From positions 1 to 18,966 of the forward strand of contig CAMVYG010000016.1 in the NCBI GenBank assembly GCA_947171615.1: a stretch of DNA of 18,966 bases. Direction: 5' to 3'. Both the position numbers and the translations under genes were made by a program. The DNA comes from an uncultured Clostridia bacterium. GTDB lineage: Bacteria > Bacillota > Clostridia > Oscillospirales > Acutalibacteraceae. Below, piece by piece: positions 8,749 through 16,727 of the stretch. The stretch's first letter is position 1; each line of letters starts with the position of its first letter. Under the pieces are notes generated by a model. That model was given only the letters and a program-made list of their open reading frames with translations. It was not told where the DNA came from and searched no databases.

Positions 8749-9528
8749 TTACAGAATCTTCTCCTCTTGTTTTTTGAGGATTTTTTCATCATAGGAGGGG
8801 GCCGCCTTCTCTCCCGGCTCCAGCACCAGAAAATCTTCCTCGTTCCATTCACCGTCCGTAAACCGCCGCAGCAGCTCTATGCTCCCATCTAAACGGTGAA
8901 AATTCCAGTGGAAAAACTCACATGCCGATTTGGTAAACGCAAGATGCTCCGGGTTGCTTCCGCAGGGCATTTGAATATAGGCGGCGCTTTTATAATTTCT
9001 CAGTCCGCCTATTTCCTCCAGCACAAACTCGGCCTCGTCCTCCTCATAGCCCTTTTCCAGAAGCCGCTGCAATTCATCCCGGTGGTGCGCTTCGCAGGGC
9101 ATACGGGAATTTTCGATCCAGCTGTCGGTATACCAATAGCAGCCGGGCAGCTCAGAAAAATATTTCCGATAGGTTTCCTTTGCTCCCATAAACAGCGTAA
9201 TGCAGTCGTGAGCACGGGGAATCACCAATTTGTGTCTTTTTGCCGTAATCCCGATCACGGAGTTGGAACACAAACCGTAGCCCAGCAAGATCGCGTCAAA
9301 GTCCTCCTCGCTTTCGCCAATGCTAAAACTTCCCCTGCTGCGATTCGTATGGCTGTCTTCCCCGCTTTCCACAGCGTCTATTTCACCCTGCAAAATCTCC
9401 CGCAGGGAGTCCGGGTTTTCATGATATCCCTGTCGCAGATAAGTGACGTCTATCATATTAGGGGAGCGCGCGATCAAATAGGAAAGTTCCCTTGTCAAAA
9501 CCTTACAGGCAATCAGCTTGAGCTTCAT
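8749..9528 (-). CDS. DUF1638 domain-containing protein
   Basis: 259 residues. Two motifs identify the family: LLGYGLCSNSVIG (81-93) and PRAHDCITLFMG (104-115), with later YWYTDSW. DUF1638 proteins are of unsettled function and are typically found near corrinoid proteins and corrinoid-dependent methyltransferases. The Cys in GYGLC and in AHDC are the obvious candidates for metal or cofactor contact. A charged insertion (about 52-76) precedes the first motif. The start has AAGGAG 9 bases upstream. A near-consensus promoter lies directly upstream and a terminator directly downstream, so it is likely transcribed alone. Its presence between glycan-degrading operons, with no corrinoid partner in the window, is unexpected. 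Family call is good; role here unknown. Confidence 0.8.
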   Translation of the reverse strand: MKLKLIACKVLTRELSYLIARSPNMIDVTYLRQGYHENPDSLREILQGEIDAVESGEDSHTNRSRGSFSIGESEEDFDAILLGYGLCSNSVIGITAKRHKLVIPRAHDCITLFMGAKETYRKYFSELPGCYWYTDSWIENSRMPCEAHHRDELQRLLEKGYEEDEAEFVLEEIGGLRNYKSAAYIQMPCGSNPEHLAFTKSACEFFHWNFHRLDGSIELLRRFTDGEWNEEDFLVLEPGEKAAPSYDEKILKKQEEKIL

Positions 9529-9558
9529 GGCGCTTTTCTCCTTTTACCGTTTTGCCTG

Positions 9559-9588
9559 ATTATAGCACAGCAGCGCCGTTACTGTAAA
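9559..9588 (-). promoter_or_regulatory. Strong promoter of the DUF1638 gene (extended -10)
   Basis: On the - strand, TTTACA (9588-9583), an 18-base spacer and a perfect TATAAT (9564-9559), preceded by TGC (extended -10). The start codon at 9528 follows by about 30 bases. A 9-bp palindrome TTACTGTAA (9579-9587) overlaps the -35 box. Confidence 0.8.
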
Positions 9589-9625
9589 CTCTCCATTCTG
9601 ATAGATATTCCGCAAGGCGCCGTTA
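9573..9625. repeat. Direct repeat GCGCCGTTA in the DUF1638 promoter region
   Basis: The nonamer GCGCCGTTA occurs at 9573-9581 and again at 9617-9625, in the same orientation, 44 bp apart (about four helical turns). One copy touches the -35 of the strong promoter and the other the -10 of the possible upstream promoter. It may be a regulator binding pair or chance. Confidence 0.4.
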
Positions 9626-9652
9626 TACTTTTCGGCAGTTTACCTTTGTCAA
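9622..9652 (-). promoter_or_regulatory. Possible second upstream promoter for DUF1638
   Basis: On the - strand, a perfect TTGACA (9652-9647) with a 19-base spacer to TATAAC (9627-9622). Spacing is longer than ideal, so this is tentative. Confidence 0.4.
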
Positions 9653-9675
9653 TCGATGGTAAGATATCCGCTCTT

Positions 9676-10677
9676 TCACGCCATATGCTCCAGCATTTCC
9701 AAAGTCACCTCGTAACGAGGGGGGTCGCCCTGCCGCATCCGCTGAAATTCTTCCAGCATATACCGGGCCATACGTACCACCTCGTCTCCCTTGCTCCCGG
9801 CAATGTGGGGCGTTAAGAAGACATTTGGCATGGTGTAGAAAGGGTGTCCCTGCTCCGGTGGCTCGGGAAAGGTGACGTCCAGCACCGCGGCGGCATTGGT
9901 TTTTTCCCGCAGAGCCCTGACAAGATCCTCTTCCACCACCTGCGCGCCCCGTCCGGTATTGAGAAAGGTGGCGGTATCCTTCATATGAGAAAAGCAAGTT
10001 TCGTAATTGAGGATGCCCACCGTCTGCTCATTATTCGCCAGATGATTGGAGATGGTCTGGCACTCTGAAAAAATTTCCGTCAGGCCGGTTTTTTTCACGC
10101 CCAGGGCCGCGGCCCGCTCCTCTGACAGGAAGGGATCAAACACCAGCACCTGAAGCCGATAATTTTTCAGCATCTGAATGACCAGCGTACCGATCTGCCC
10201 TGCTCCCAAAATACCCACCTTGCAGCCGTAGTTTCCGGGAAACAGACGGGCGCAGGGATAGGAACGCTCCGTATCGCCCCGGCTGTGATAACAGGTAGAC
10301 TGGAAAAAACCGGCATTTGCCAAAACGATTTGTGCCACCGTATATTCCGCTACAGGCACGGCGTTTGCCGCCCATGCGCTGAACACCCGGATTCCCCGGT
10401 TCAGAAAAGGCCGGGCAAAATACTGCACTGAACCGGCGGCATAAAACACGGCCTTCAGGTTGGGAAAAGCAGTTTTGATCTCCTGCTCGCTCAGGGCAGG
10501 CATGCCCCATGTGGAAAAAATGTATTCCGCCCCAGTTAGCCGCGGTATGTACTGCCTGTAGTTTTCTGCCGTGAGAATAAAAGAGTCGTCCAGCTCTGCA
10601 AGTTCCCGCAGCTCCTTTCGAAGCGCTTCCGGGAAAACCGCAAGTGTCTTTTCTCCACCGGCCAAAATACTTCCCAT
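9676..10677 (-). CDS. D-isomer-specific 2-hydroxyacid dehydrogenase family protein
   Basis: 333 residues from the ATG at 10677. The Rossmann nucleotide-binding loop is GILGAGQIG (155-163), with Asp181 after the second strand suggesting NAD over NADP. The usual catalytic triad is in place: Arg243 (NTGRGA), Glu272 (FPEPP) and His291 (TPHIAGS). It would interconvert a 2-hydroxyacid and a 2-ketoacid; the substrate is not evident. In a sugar operon it may handle a sugar acid or 2-keto-sugar acid. The start at 10677 is chosen over the ATG at 10698 because AAGGAGG lies between them, 7 bases before the second. It is the last gene of the six-gene operon, 42 bases after the GH5 gene, and no clear terminator follows it. 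Confidence 0.88.
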   Translation of the reverse strand: MGSILAGGEKTLAVFPEALRKELRELAELDDSFILTAENYRQYIPRLTGAEYIFSTWGMPALSEQEIKTAFPNLKAVFYAAGSVQYFARPFLNRGIRVFSAWAANAVPVAEYTVAQIVLANAGFFQSTCYHSRGDTERSYPCARLFPGNYGCKVGILGAGQIGTLVIQMLKNYRLQVLVFDPFLSEERAAALGVKKTGLTEIFSECQTISNHLANNEQTVGILNYETCFSHMKDTATFLNTGRGAQVVEEDLVRALREKTNAAAVLDVTFPEPPEQGHPFYTMPNVFLTPHIAGSKGDEVVRMARYMLEEFQRMRQGDPPRYEVTLEMLEHMA

Positions 10678-10719
10678 CAGTTCTCCTCCTTGCGCCATTA
10701 CAGCAAAATTGCCGCCGAA

Positions 10720-11805
10720 TCACAGCTTCCGGGGCAGCCAGCCCCGTTCTACGCACTTGCGGAAATCCCAGCTGGGGATATGGGATAACAGCTTATAGCT
10801 CCAGAAGAAATACCCCGCGCACTCTTCCCAGGCGGTCAGCTGCGCATCTGCCAGCAGACGATAACTCAGCTCCTGCTGGACGGGGGTCATCTCCTCTTTG
10901 GGGAGATTGTGGCTGAGGCACCATTCGCCGATCACCACCGGGTGGGATCTGCTCATGTCCCGCAGCTTTTTCACATCGTCCTTCAGCACCTCGGTCAGCA
11001 GGTCAAGCTCCGTTCTGTCTCCGGGGCCAAAGCCCAGATACCAGTGGGCGTCCAGCACAACATTTTTGTATTCCGGCCCGGTCATGAAATCGCTCCACGC
11101 CTCAAAGCGGAAGCCATCGTGAAATACCACCGCTTTGCTTTCGTCCATGTGACGGCGCAGAACCTCATACCCACGCTTGTAAAAATCGTACAGCACGGAA
11201 AGCGGCACAAAGTCGGAGCCTTCCGCCCGTTCTTTCTTGACAGGCACATAGCGGCTTTGCACGCCCTGCCACGCCTGCTCGGAAATGGGCTCGTTCAAAA
11301 GCTCGATCCCCCACAGGCCTTCCCGACTTCCATACCGGGCCGCCAGCTTTTCCAGAACCGTAAGCACCCGGTGGATCCGCTTTGGAGACTGGGCCCACTT
11401 GCACACACCGCAAATGCCGCCGTTATCAAAGCCGTTTTGACTTTCCGGGGCGGTGTGCAGGTCGATTAAAATCTTTAAGCCGGTTTCCTCCGCCCAGGCA
11501 AAGGCCTGATCCAGATATTCTGCGCAGGGAACATAGGGCTCGCAAAATTCCGGATCGTCCCCAAAGATAAAATGGGGTACAGGAATGCGCACAGTGTTGA
11601 TCCCCACCGACTTTACATATTCAAAATCAGCCCTGGTAATATAGGAATCCCGGTGCTCCTTCAGCCGTCTGGTCAGTTCCTCCCGATCCAGCTGACGGCA
11701 CAGCTCGTCTTCGTCCTCCGCCGTGGTACCGGCAAACAACTCCGGAGACATCCATTTTTCCAGCACCAGCCAATTCCCGAAATTAACGCCTTTGATTTTA
11801 TCCAT
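10720..11805 (-). CDS. GH5 glycoside hydrolase, exo-beta-1,3-glucanase-like, cytosolic
   Basis: About 361 residues (366 if started at 11820, also preceded by a GGAG). It starts MDKIKGVNFGNWLVLEKWM, echoing the GVNLGGWLVLE opening of yeast-type exo-beta-1,3-glucanases. All GH5 landmarks are present: conserved Arg in GINTVRIPV, LHTAPESQNGFDNGG (close to the SQNGFDN motif of exo-1,3-glucanases), the acid/base Glu in IELLNEP, DAHWY, the nucleophile Glu in VIGEWC, and a late aromatic segment FFWSYK. There is no signal peptide, so it acts on imported oligosaccharides, probably removing terminal beta-glucosyl units. It sits 46 bases downstream of the ThuA-like gene. GH5 membership is near certain. 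Beta-1,3 preference is inferred from the motifs; beta-1,6 or beta-1,4 activity is possible. Confidence 0.88.
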   Translation of the reverse strand: MDKIKGVNFGNWLVLEKWMSPELFAGTTAEDEDELCRQLDREELTRRLKEHRDSYITRADFEYVKSVGINTVRIPVPHFIFGDDPEFCEPYVPCAEYLDQAFAWAEETGLKILIDLHTAPESQNGFDNGGICGVCKWAQSPKRIHRVLTVLEKLAARYGSREGLWGIELLNEPISEQAWQGVQSRYVPVKKERAEGSDFVPLSVLYDFYKRGYEVLRRHMDESKAVVFHDGFRFEAWSDFMTGPEYKNVVLDAHWYLGFGPGDRTELDLLTEVLKDDVKKLRDMSRSHPVVIGEWCLSHNLPKEEMTPVQQELSYRLLADAQLTAWEECAGYFFWSYKLLSHIPSWDFRKCVERGWLPRKL

Positions 11806-11866
11806 TATTAACGCTCCCATCAAATCTTTCTCCAACAGAACAGTCTATCCCGCAAGATCCCCGCTT

Positions 11867-12520
11867 TCAGCTTACCTTCCCTGCCCAACGCAGAAGGTTC
11901 TTCAGGATCGCCTGGGTAGACGGGTGGGAAAGCATGGCAAGGGTGTGTCCCGGCGTGTATACGGCTGCCCGGCCCATACCAAGCTCCCGGGTGTAACCGG
12001 CTATTTGTGAGCCTCCGGTTTCGGACGACGATGTGGCGAACACTTTTGCGTCCTTTGCGGTCACCTCTATCTGATAGTGCTCATCCCGCTCGGTAAAGTC
12101 CTCCGCGCCCCGGGTCAGCGGGGAACTCTCAAAATGCAGGCTTACCGGACATCTCGGCGGGTGGCCGACAAAGCAGTTTCCGGTAAGCTCTGTCATGGCG
12201 TCTCCCTTCCAGAAGCAGTTCCCGGCATGCAGGGCCACGAAACCGCCGCCCTCTTCCACATAGCGCTGAAAATCCCAGGGCATCACCTCGGTCACACCCT
12301 CTTCAAACCAGGGCTCGTGGTTTCCGATATTGATACAGTTTCCTTTGCAGACCATTACCACATCGAATTCCCGCAGGAGCTTCGGCGTCAAAATATCCTT
12401 CGCGGTGCGGATATACGTCATATCAAAACAATCGTTCAGCGGACGCAGTCCCAGCTCGATCACCTCGGCAGGGTGCCAGGTGTCGTCCGAAATCACCAAT
12501 ACTTTCATCTTTATGACCAC
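11867..12520 (-). CDS. ThuA-like domain protein
   Basis: 217 residues from a GTG (MVIKMKVLVISDD); an ATG at 12508 would give a cleaner family start, but an AAAGGA is better placed for the GTG. The class-I amidotransferase-like fold of ThuA is indicated by KVLVISDDTWHPAEV, DVVMVCKGN, the segment YVEEGGGFVALHAGNCFW, and the end GMGRAAVYTPGHTLAMLSHPS. ThuA-type proteins accompany sugar oxidation and trehalose or 3-keto-sugar utilisation genes, but their chemistry is poorly defined. Here it lies between a NagB-like and a GH5 gene in one operon, with a dehydrogenase two genes on, which hints at a redox step on a sugar. Function is inferred only from family and context. Confidence 0.8.
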   Translation of the reverse strand: MVIKMKVLVISDDTWHPAEVIELGLRPLNDCFDMTYIRTAKDILTPKLLREFDVVMVCKGNCINIGNHEPWFEEGVTEVMPWDFQRYVEEGGGFVALHAGNCFWKGDAMTELTGNCFVGHPPRCPVSLHFESSPLTRGAEDFTERDEHYQIEVTAKDAKVFATSSSETGGSQIAGYTRELGMGRAAVYTPGHTLAMLSHPSTQAILKNLLRWAGKVS

Positions 12521-12566
12521 ACCATCCTTTCTTTAGAAATTTCCAGAGCTTCTTTCCGAGGAATGT

Positions 12567-12600
12567 GGATTCCCCGGCTGCAAAAAAGCCCGGGAATTCC
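12567..12600 (-). promoter_or_regulatory. Intercistronic stem-loop after the NagB-like gene
   Basis: Immediately after the NagB-like stop codon, an 11-base inverted repeat (12600-12590 with 12577-12567, one mismatch, one G-T pair, 12-base loop) could form in the transcript. No U-tract follows it, so it is more likely an mRNA stability or processing hairpin than a terminator. Confidence 0.45.
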
Positions 12601-13344
12601 TCACTCCGCCATATCCGCCACATATTTTCCGGCGTCCGCGTCCAGCAGGAATTCGCAGCTCGGGTGAAGCTGCAGCACAGAGGCCGGAATATCCTCTGTA
12701 ACAGGGCCTTTAAGCATCTGCCGCACCATCTCGGCCTTGTGCTCTCCCTTGGCAATGAGAATGATGTGCTTTGTGTGCATAATGGTGCGGATGCCCAGGG
12801 TCAGGCCGCCCAGCTGGTGCTCCGGAGGTACGCCGGTCTCTTTCCGCACTCTCGCCTCAAAAACAGGGTCCATAGGGGAAACCCAGGTCTCGCTGCCAAA
12901 GGGGGTGCCGGGCTGGTTGATGCCGATGTGTCCGTTATAGCCCAGGCCCAGCATTTGCAGATCTGCCCCGCCTCTTTCTTCCAAAGCCTGCTGAAAACTG
13001 CGGCACTCGCTTTCATAATCCTCGGAAATGGTTTTCGGCATAATGAAGCGTTCGTCCGGAATATTCAGAGGGCGAGCGATCTGCTCCGCGATCATGGTAT
13101 AGCAGCACCCTGCATAGCTGCGGGGCAGATTTGTCAGCTCGTCCACGTTGAACAGGGTGACCTGGCTGGTATCGAAGGGATATTTCCCATAGATATCGCT
13201 GACAATGGCGTGCATGTTTTTTGTGGTGGCTCCTGTGGAAAGGCCGATCACCGAATCGGGCTTTTTCAGCATTTGCCCGATGATCCGCCAGGCGGCCATC
13301 ACATCAAATTCCTGTTCGTTCTTTGCAATGGTAACTTTTAACAT
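12601..13344 (-). CDS. NagB-like glucosamine-6-phosphate deaminase family protein
   Basis: 247 residues, usual family length. Motifs: IGLSTGATT (33-41, phosphate/sugar loop), NVDEL with Asp68, and GLGYNGHIGINQPG (133-146). Aligned to E. coli NagB, Asp72 corresponds to Asp68 and His143 to His139, but Asp141 is Asn137 and the triad Glu148 is Gln144 (codon CAG on the coding strand). Family members convert glucosamine-6-phosphate to fructose-6-phosphate and ammonia. With the ROK kinase encoded 11 bases upstream, the simple reading is phosphorylation of glucosamine followed by deamination. The Glu-to-Gln change means lower activity or another sugar phosphate must be considered. Family call is firm; exact reaction is less so. 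Confidence 0.85.
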   Translation of the reverse strand: MLKVTIAKNEQEFDVMAAWRIIGQMLKKPDSVIGLSTGATTKNMHAIVSDIYGKYPFDTSQVTLFNVDELTNLPRSYAGCCYTMIAEQIARPLNIPDERFIMPKTISEDYESECRSFQQALEERGGADLQMLGLGYNGHIGINQPGTPFGSETWVSPMDPVFEARVRKETGVPPEHQLGGLTLGIRTIMHTKHIILIAKGEHKAEMVRQMLKGPVTEDIPASVLQLHPSCEFLLDADAGKYVADMAE

Positions 13345-13355
13345 AATGATTCCTC

Positions 13356-14306
13356 CTATTGTGTTTTCAGACCCAGAATAGCGTTGGAGCAGGCCCCCAT
13401 CAGGCCGATTTTCGCTGGGTCAAGATGTGTTAAAACGATGTTGTCTTTTACAAAGCGGACCGTGTGAGAGCTTAACCGCTCCAGAATTTTCGGATATAAA
13501 AATCCATCTGTCAGCACACCGCCGCCCAGCACCACCCATTCCGGATCGGCGAACCGAACCAGATTCATAATCAGATTCGCCAAAGCCTGGGCGGCATGAT
13601 CGGTCAGCAGGGTGCAGAGCGGGTCCTGCCCGTACAGAGCAAAAATATCCTTTGCGCTGACGCGTCCTTCTTCAGGGATCTTCAGCTTGGTGCCGGGATA
13701 TTGGGAAACAAGAATCCGCGCGCATTTGTCCAGGCCGGAGCCGGAAGCTACCGATTCCACACAGTCCGGCCGCCCGCACACGCAGGGGGCCCGCATCGCA
13801 ATGCCTGAGGTGGTATGCCCCACCTCCCCTGCGTTGCTGTGGCCGCCCCGCAAAAGCTTTCCGTGTACCACAAAGCCGGCGGCTACCCCAGTTCCCACGT
13901 TGAGGTAGATCATATTCTGACTGTTGTTTCCAAACAGAAGCTCCGCTTTTGCGGCGCTGCGGACGTCGTTATCCAGAAAACAGGGCAGATGAAATTTCTC
14001 CCGCAAAACCTCCGCCGCATTCAGCTCCACGTCCCTGCCCGGCTCGATCTCCAGCCACCGCCCTGTCTCAGAATCGATCCGCCCTACCAGCCCCACGCCC
14101 AGGGCGGCAGGAGGCGGCGCGTCATGGGGACGGCCTGTTTTCAGATAATCTTCCAGGCTTTGGCAGATCAGGTCAAGTGCTTCCTTTTGCGGCAAAGGCC
14201 CGCTGGGATATTGTCTGGAGGAAAGGATCTCTCCCTTCTCCGTCATCTCTCCTACCAGCAGCTTTGTGCCGCCCAGGTCTACCCCCAGATAAGTTTTTTC
14301 CATCAT
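13356..14306 (-). CDS. ROK family sugar kinase (glucokinase/amino-sugar kinase type)
   Basis: 316 residues. ATP-binding GVDLGGTK near the N-terminus, catalytic Asp114 in FLDNDVRSAAKAE, a glycine-rich NVGTGVAAG loop (136-144), and a complete ROK zinc site: His164 (EVGH) with Cys175, Cys177 and Cys182 (CVCGRPDC). There is no N-terminal helix-turn-helix, so it is a kinase, not a repressor. It would phosphorylate glucose, glucosamine, mannose or a related hexose at O6 with ATP. Two adjacent ATGs occur; AGGAAGG lies about 9 bases before the first. Lying between GH9 and NagB-like genes, it plausibly phosphorylates the monosaccharide freed by GH9. Specificity within ROK cannot be read directly. Confidence 0.9.
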   Translation of the reverse strand: MMEKTYLGVDLGGTKLLVGEMTEKGEILSSRQYPSGPLPQKEALDLICQSLEDYLKTGRPHDAPPPAALGVGLVGRIDSETGRWLEIEPGRDVELNAAEVLREKFHLPCFLDNDVRSAAKAELLFGNNSQNMIYLNVGTGVAAGFVVHGKLLRGGHSNAGEVGHTTSGIAMRAPCVCGRPDCVESVASGSGLDKCARILVSQYPGTKLKIPEEGRVSAKDIFALYGQDPLCTLLTDHAAQALANLIMNLVRFADPEWVVLGGGVLTDGFLYPKILERLSSHTVRFVKDNIVLTHLDPAKIGLMGACSNAILGLKTQ

Positions 14307-14324
14307 GGAATTGGTCCCTTCCTT

Positions 14325-16673
14325 TCAGAGGTATTCATCGCACAGCCAGAGGAAGCGGCAGGCAGAGCCCACCCACACTTCCCGGTAAGTGGCGTTGTTG
14401 TTTTGAGGCCAGTAAGGCGCATCCTCGTTTTCCCGGGTCTCGATGCCCACCGGCACAGCCCCCGCGCAGTCGCCGCACAGCACGGCATACTGGCGGCAGT
14501 AATTGCTTCCCACACCGTAAACAAGAGACTGCCCAAAGGGGTTTTTGCCCCACATCCAGTAAAGCTGCTCCCGCCCCAGCTGCAAAAGCGCATCGTCCTT
14601 AAAATAATTGCCCACAATGGCGGCGGCTTTTCCCATGGCCAGCATCACAGCGCCATTTCCGCGGAAGGAAAACCACACGGGGAAATTCCGGAGAACATAG
14701 CCCGGGGCAACGGGCTTTCCGGCATGAAGCTGCGCCTTGTAGTTTTCCCGCTCCTGCTCATAGTCACAGAGAATGTGCATCACCCGGAAGGTCTCTTTGT
14801 TCTCTGCTTCATCCAGCTTGTGTACCCCGGCGGGAAGCATTCCGTAAGGAGCCGTATTCCCGGCAATGTCTTTCAAATACTGTCCGTACAGCTTCATGGC
14901 GTTTTCCCACCCGGGCTTTTCCGCCGCCTCCGGCTGGGTGCGGCAGAGAAGCTCCAGCGCCTGCACAAACTGGTATTCTCTGGACTGGTGATTGAAGTGA
15001 ACGATGGCCCGGTGGCTTTCGTCCCGGTAGAAGTATCCCTTCAGGGGAATTCCCGCCTCTCCCTGCTCCTGACAGCGAATAAGCCGTTCGGCAAAGGAGC
15101 GGGCAGCCACGGCCCGGTCCTCCCGGCGATCCTCCTGATAGAGATTGGAGGCTGCCCAGCTTGCCACCGCATAGTATTGGGAAAGCCCGCTGCCATGGGT
15201 ATGTTCATACATGTTGGCCGGTTCTACACCGGTCTCGGCAAATTTTGCCTGGGCAAAGTCGTAATCCGCCTCGGCGGCCAAAAGAGCAGAGTCTGCCAAA
15301 GCATCGTCATAACCCCGCAGGCAGTGGGCGGCAAAGGCCTCCACGCCGCTGAACAGGAAGTTTTCAAAGGAATGGTCGTGCACCCGAACGGTCACATCGT
15401 CAAAATCCCCCAGCAGATTATCGGTAAACCGGGTAGCCCCGGCGCTGGTGGCCCGATAACCGTCCCCAAAGCGGGTGCGCAGAACAAAATCAAGTCCCCA
15501 CTGGGCCTCCTCCATCAGCCGGAGATACAGCATTTTGTCATTTTGAGAGCGCTGCGCCGTCTCAAACAGGGCGTGGACGATCTCTGCCGTTTGGGCCGTC
15601 TGCTGGGAAACGTCTCCCGCATCGTGCCAGCCGCCGGCAAAGCTTACCGCCGTATCGTTATGCCAGCCTACCGTGTCCAGGTGGCAGGAGCCGTGCTTTC
15701 CCGGCACAGGCGTTCCGCACCGTTCACAGAAAAAGAAATTCAGCACCTTCCACAGGCTTTCCCTGCAAAGATCTTCCTGTATTTCAAAGGAGCAGCTTTG
15801 CACTCCCCCTGCCTGTAAGCGATACCGCCCCGGCCGGTCAAAGGAGGAAAAGTCCAGCACCTGAAAGTCTCCCCGCTCATTTTTCGCAGAGGAGGTTTTC
15901 CCCCGGAACACCACTTCCCCGCTTGCGGCATCCAACAGATGAAAACTGTCTGCCGCTTCTCCGCCAATGGCCGTTTTCTCTCCCCTGGGCCAATAGCCCA
16001 CCGTGGAAAGGAGAATGGCATTGTCCTGCCGCTGCCAGCCACGCTCATGCTCCGGAAACTCCACAGCTTCCAAAGCAATTTCCCGGTAGTCATAGATCAG
16101 AGTATTTCCAGCTCCCACATCTCTGCCGTTCAGAAGAGCGGATAGATTCAATTCTGTAACGGCGTCTCTGGGCATGGCGGCAAATTCCCAGATGCAGTCG
16201 TTCCATTTGCCGTTTTCCAAATCAAACGCCGTGGAGCCCTCCCGGAAATAAGGATCGGGGATCGGCGTTACGCCTTCGTTTTTGATGGAAATATGCAGAG
16301 AAAGAATACGGGCTCCTGTCACCCTGGGGCGCACCTGCAAGCGGAGGCGGTGAAAGCCGTTCCAGTTGTGGCGGTCAAGGTTAAACCTTATGGTGGCTGA
16401 TCCGTAATTTGTATAGTCTCCGTCCTGGGGAGCGCCTTCCGGCCAATGGTCTCCGTGCAGAGGCGCGGTAATGGTTATCGTGTCTTCCGTTGTGTTGATC
16501 TCCCCTTCCTGAGGGGTAGTGAGCTCACTCTCTGCCTCGCTGCCGAACAGCACCTGCCTGTTCAGAACCTTTTTCTGAGAAAAGCCCGCCTCCAGGGAAC
16601 GCTCCCGGTGCAGCGGCAAAGGTCTATGTACATACTGTGTGTTCTCCAGCTCACGCTGAAACTCCTGATTCAT
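14325..16673 (-). CDS. GH9 glycoside hydrolase with N-terminal beta-sandwich domains, cytosolic
   Basis: 782 residues. Three parts: an N-terminal beta-rich domain (about 40-205) resembling a carbohydrate-binding or galactose-binding fold; a CelD_N-type Ig-like domain (about 218-300); and a GH9 catalytic (alpha/alpha)6 barrel to the end. The GH9 signature GGWHDAGD (347-354) supplies the paired Asp351/Asp354. A likely zinc site is Cys316, Cys319, Cys330 and His331. NPFGQSLVYGVG and a late Glu (Glu765 in NATYREVW) match the C-terminal catalytic region. No signal peptide or dockerin, unlike secreted GH9 cellulases; known cytosolic GH9 enzymes include exo-beta-glucosaminidases and glucosidases of Vibrio-type chito-oligosaccharide clusters. 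First gene of the operon, with AGGAGG 9 bases before the ATG. Substrate could be beta-glucoside or glucosaminide oligomers. Confidence 0.87.
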   Translation of the reverse strand: MNQEFQRELENTQYVHRPLPLHRERSLEAGFSQKKVLNRQVLFGSEAESELTTPQEGEINTTEDTITITAPLHGDHWPEGAPQDGDYTNYGSATIRFNLDRHNWNGFHRLRLQVRPRVTGARILSLHISIKNEGVTPIPDPYFREGSTAFDLENGKWNDCIWEFAAMPRDAVTELNLSALLNGRDVGAGNTLIYDYREIALEAVEFPEHERGWQRQDNAILLSTVGYWPRGEKTAIGGEAADSFHLLDAASGEVVFRGKTSSAKNERGDFQVLDFSSFDRPGRYRLQAGGVQSCSFEIQEDLCRESLWKVLNFFFCERCGTPVPGKHGSCHLDTVGWHNDTAVSFAGGWHDAGDVSQQTAQTAEIVHALFETAQRSQNDKMLYLRLMEEAQWGLDFVLRTRFGDGYRATSAGATRFTDNLLGDFDDVTVRVHDHSFENFLFSGVEAFAAHCLRGYDDALADSALLAAEADYDFAQAKFAETGVEPANMYEHTHGSGLSQYYAVASWAASNLYQEDRREDRAVAARSFAERLIRCQEQGEAGIPLKGYFYRDESHRAIVHFNHQSREYQFVQALELLCRTQPEAAEKPGWENAMKLYGQYLKDIAGNTAPYGMLPAGVHKLDEAENKETFRVMHILCDYEQERENYKAQLHAGKPVAPGYVLRNFPVWFSFRGNGAVMLAMGKAAAIVGNYFKDDALLQLGREQLYWMWGKNPFGQSLVYGVGSNYCRQYAVLCGDCAGAVPVGIETRENEDAPYWPQNNNATYREVWVGSACRFLWLCDEYL

Positions 16674-16727
16674 GCCAGTTATCCTCCTCTTTTGTTTGTA
16701 TATTCTTCTCTATATGCCATCGTATAC

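Noticed and set aside
10678..10698. Upstream ATG for the 2-hydroxyacid dehydrogenase
   Set aside because: The AGGAGG lies between this ATG and the one at 10677, at ideal distance from the latter.
13815..15818. 667-codon open frame on the + strand opposite the GH9 and ROK genes
   Set aside because: Spans two real genes on the other strand, has no recognisable domain, and its existence follows from codon bias in the sense genes.
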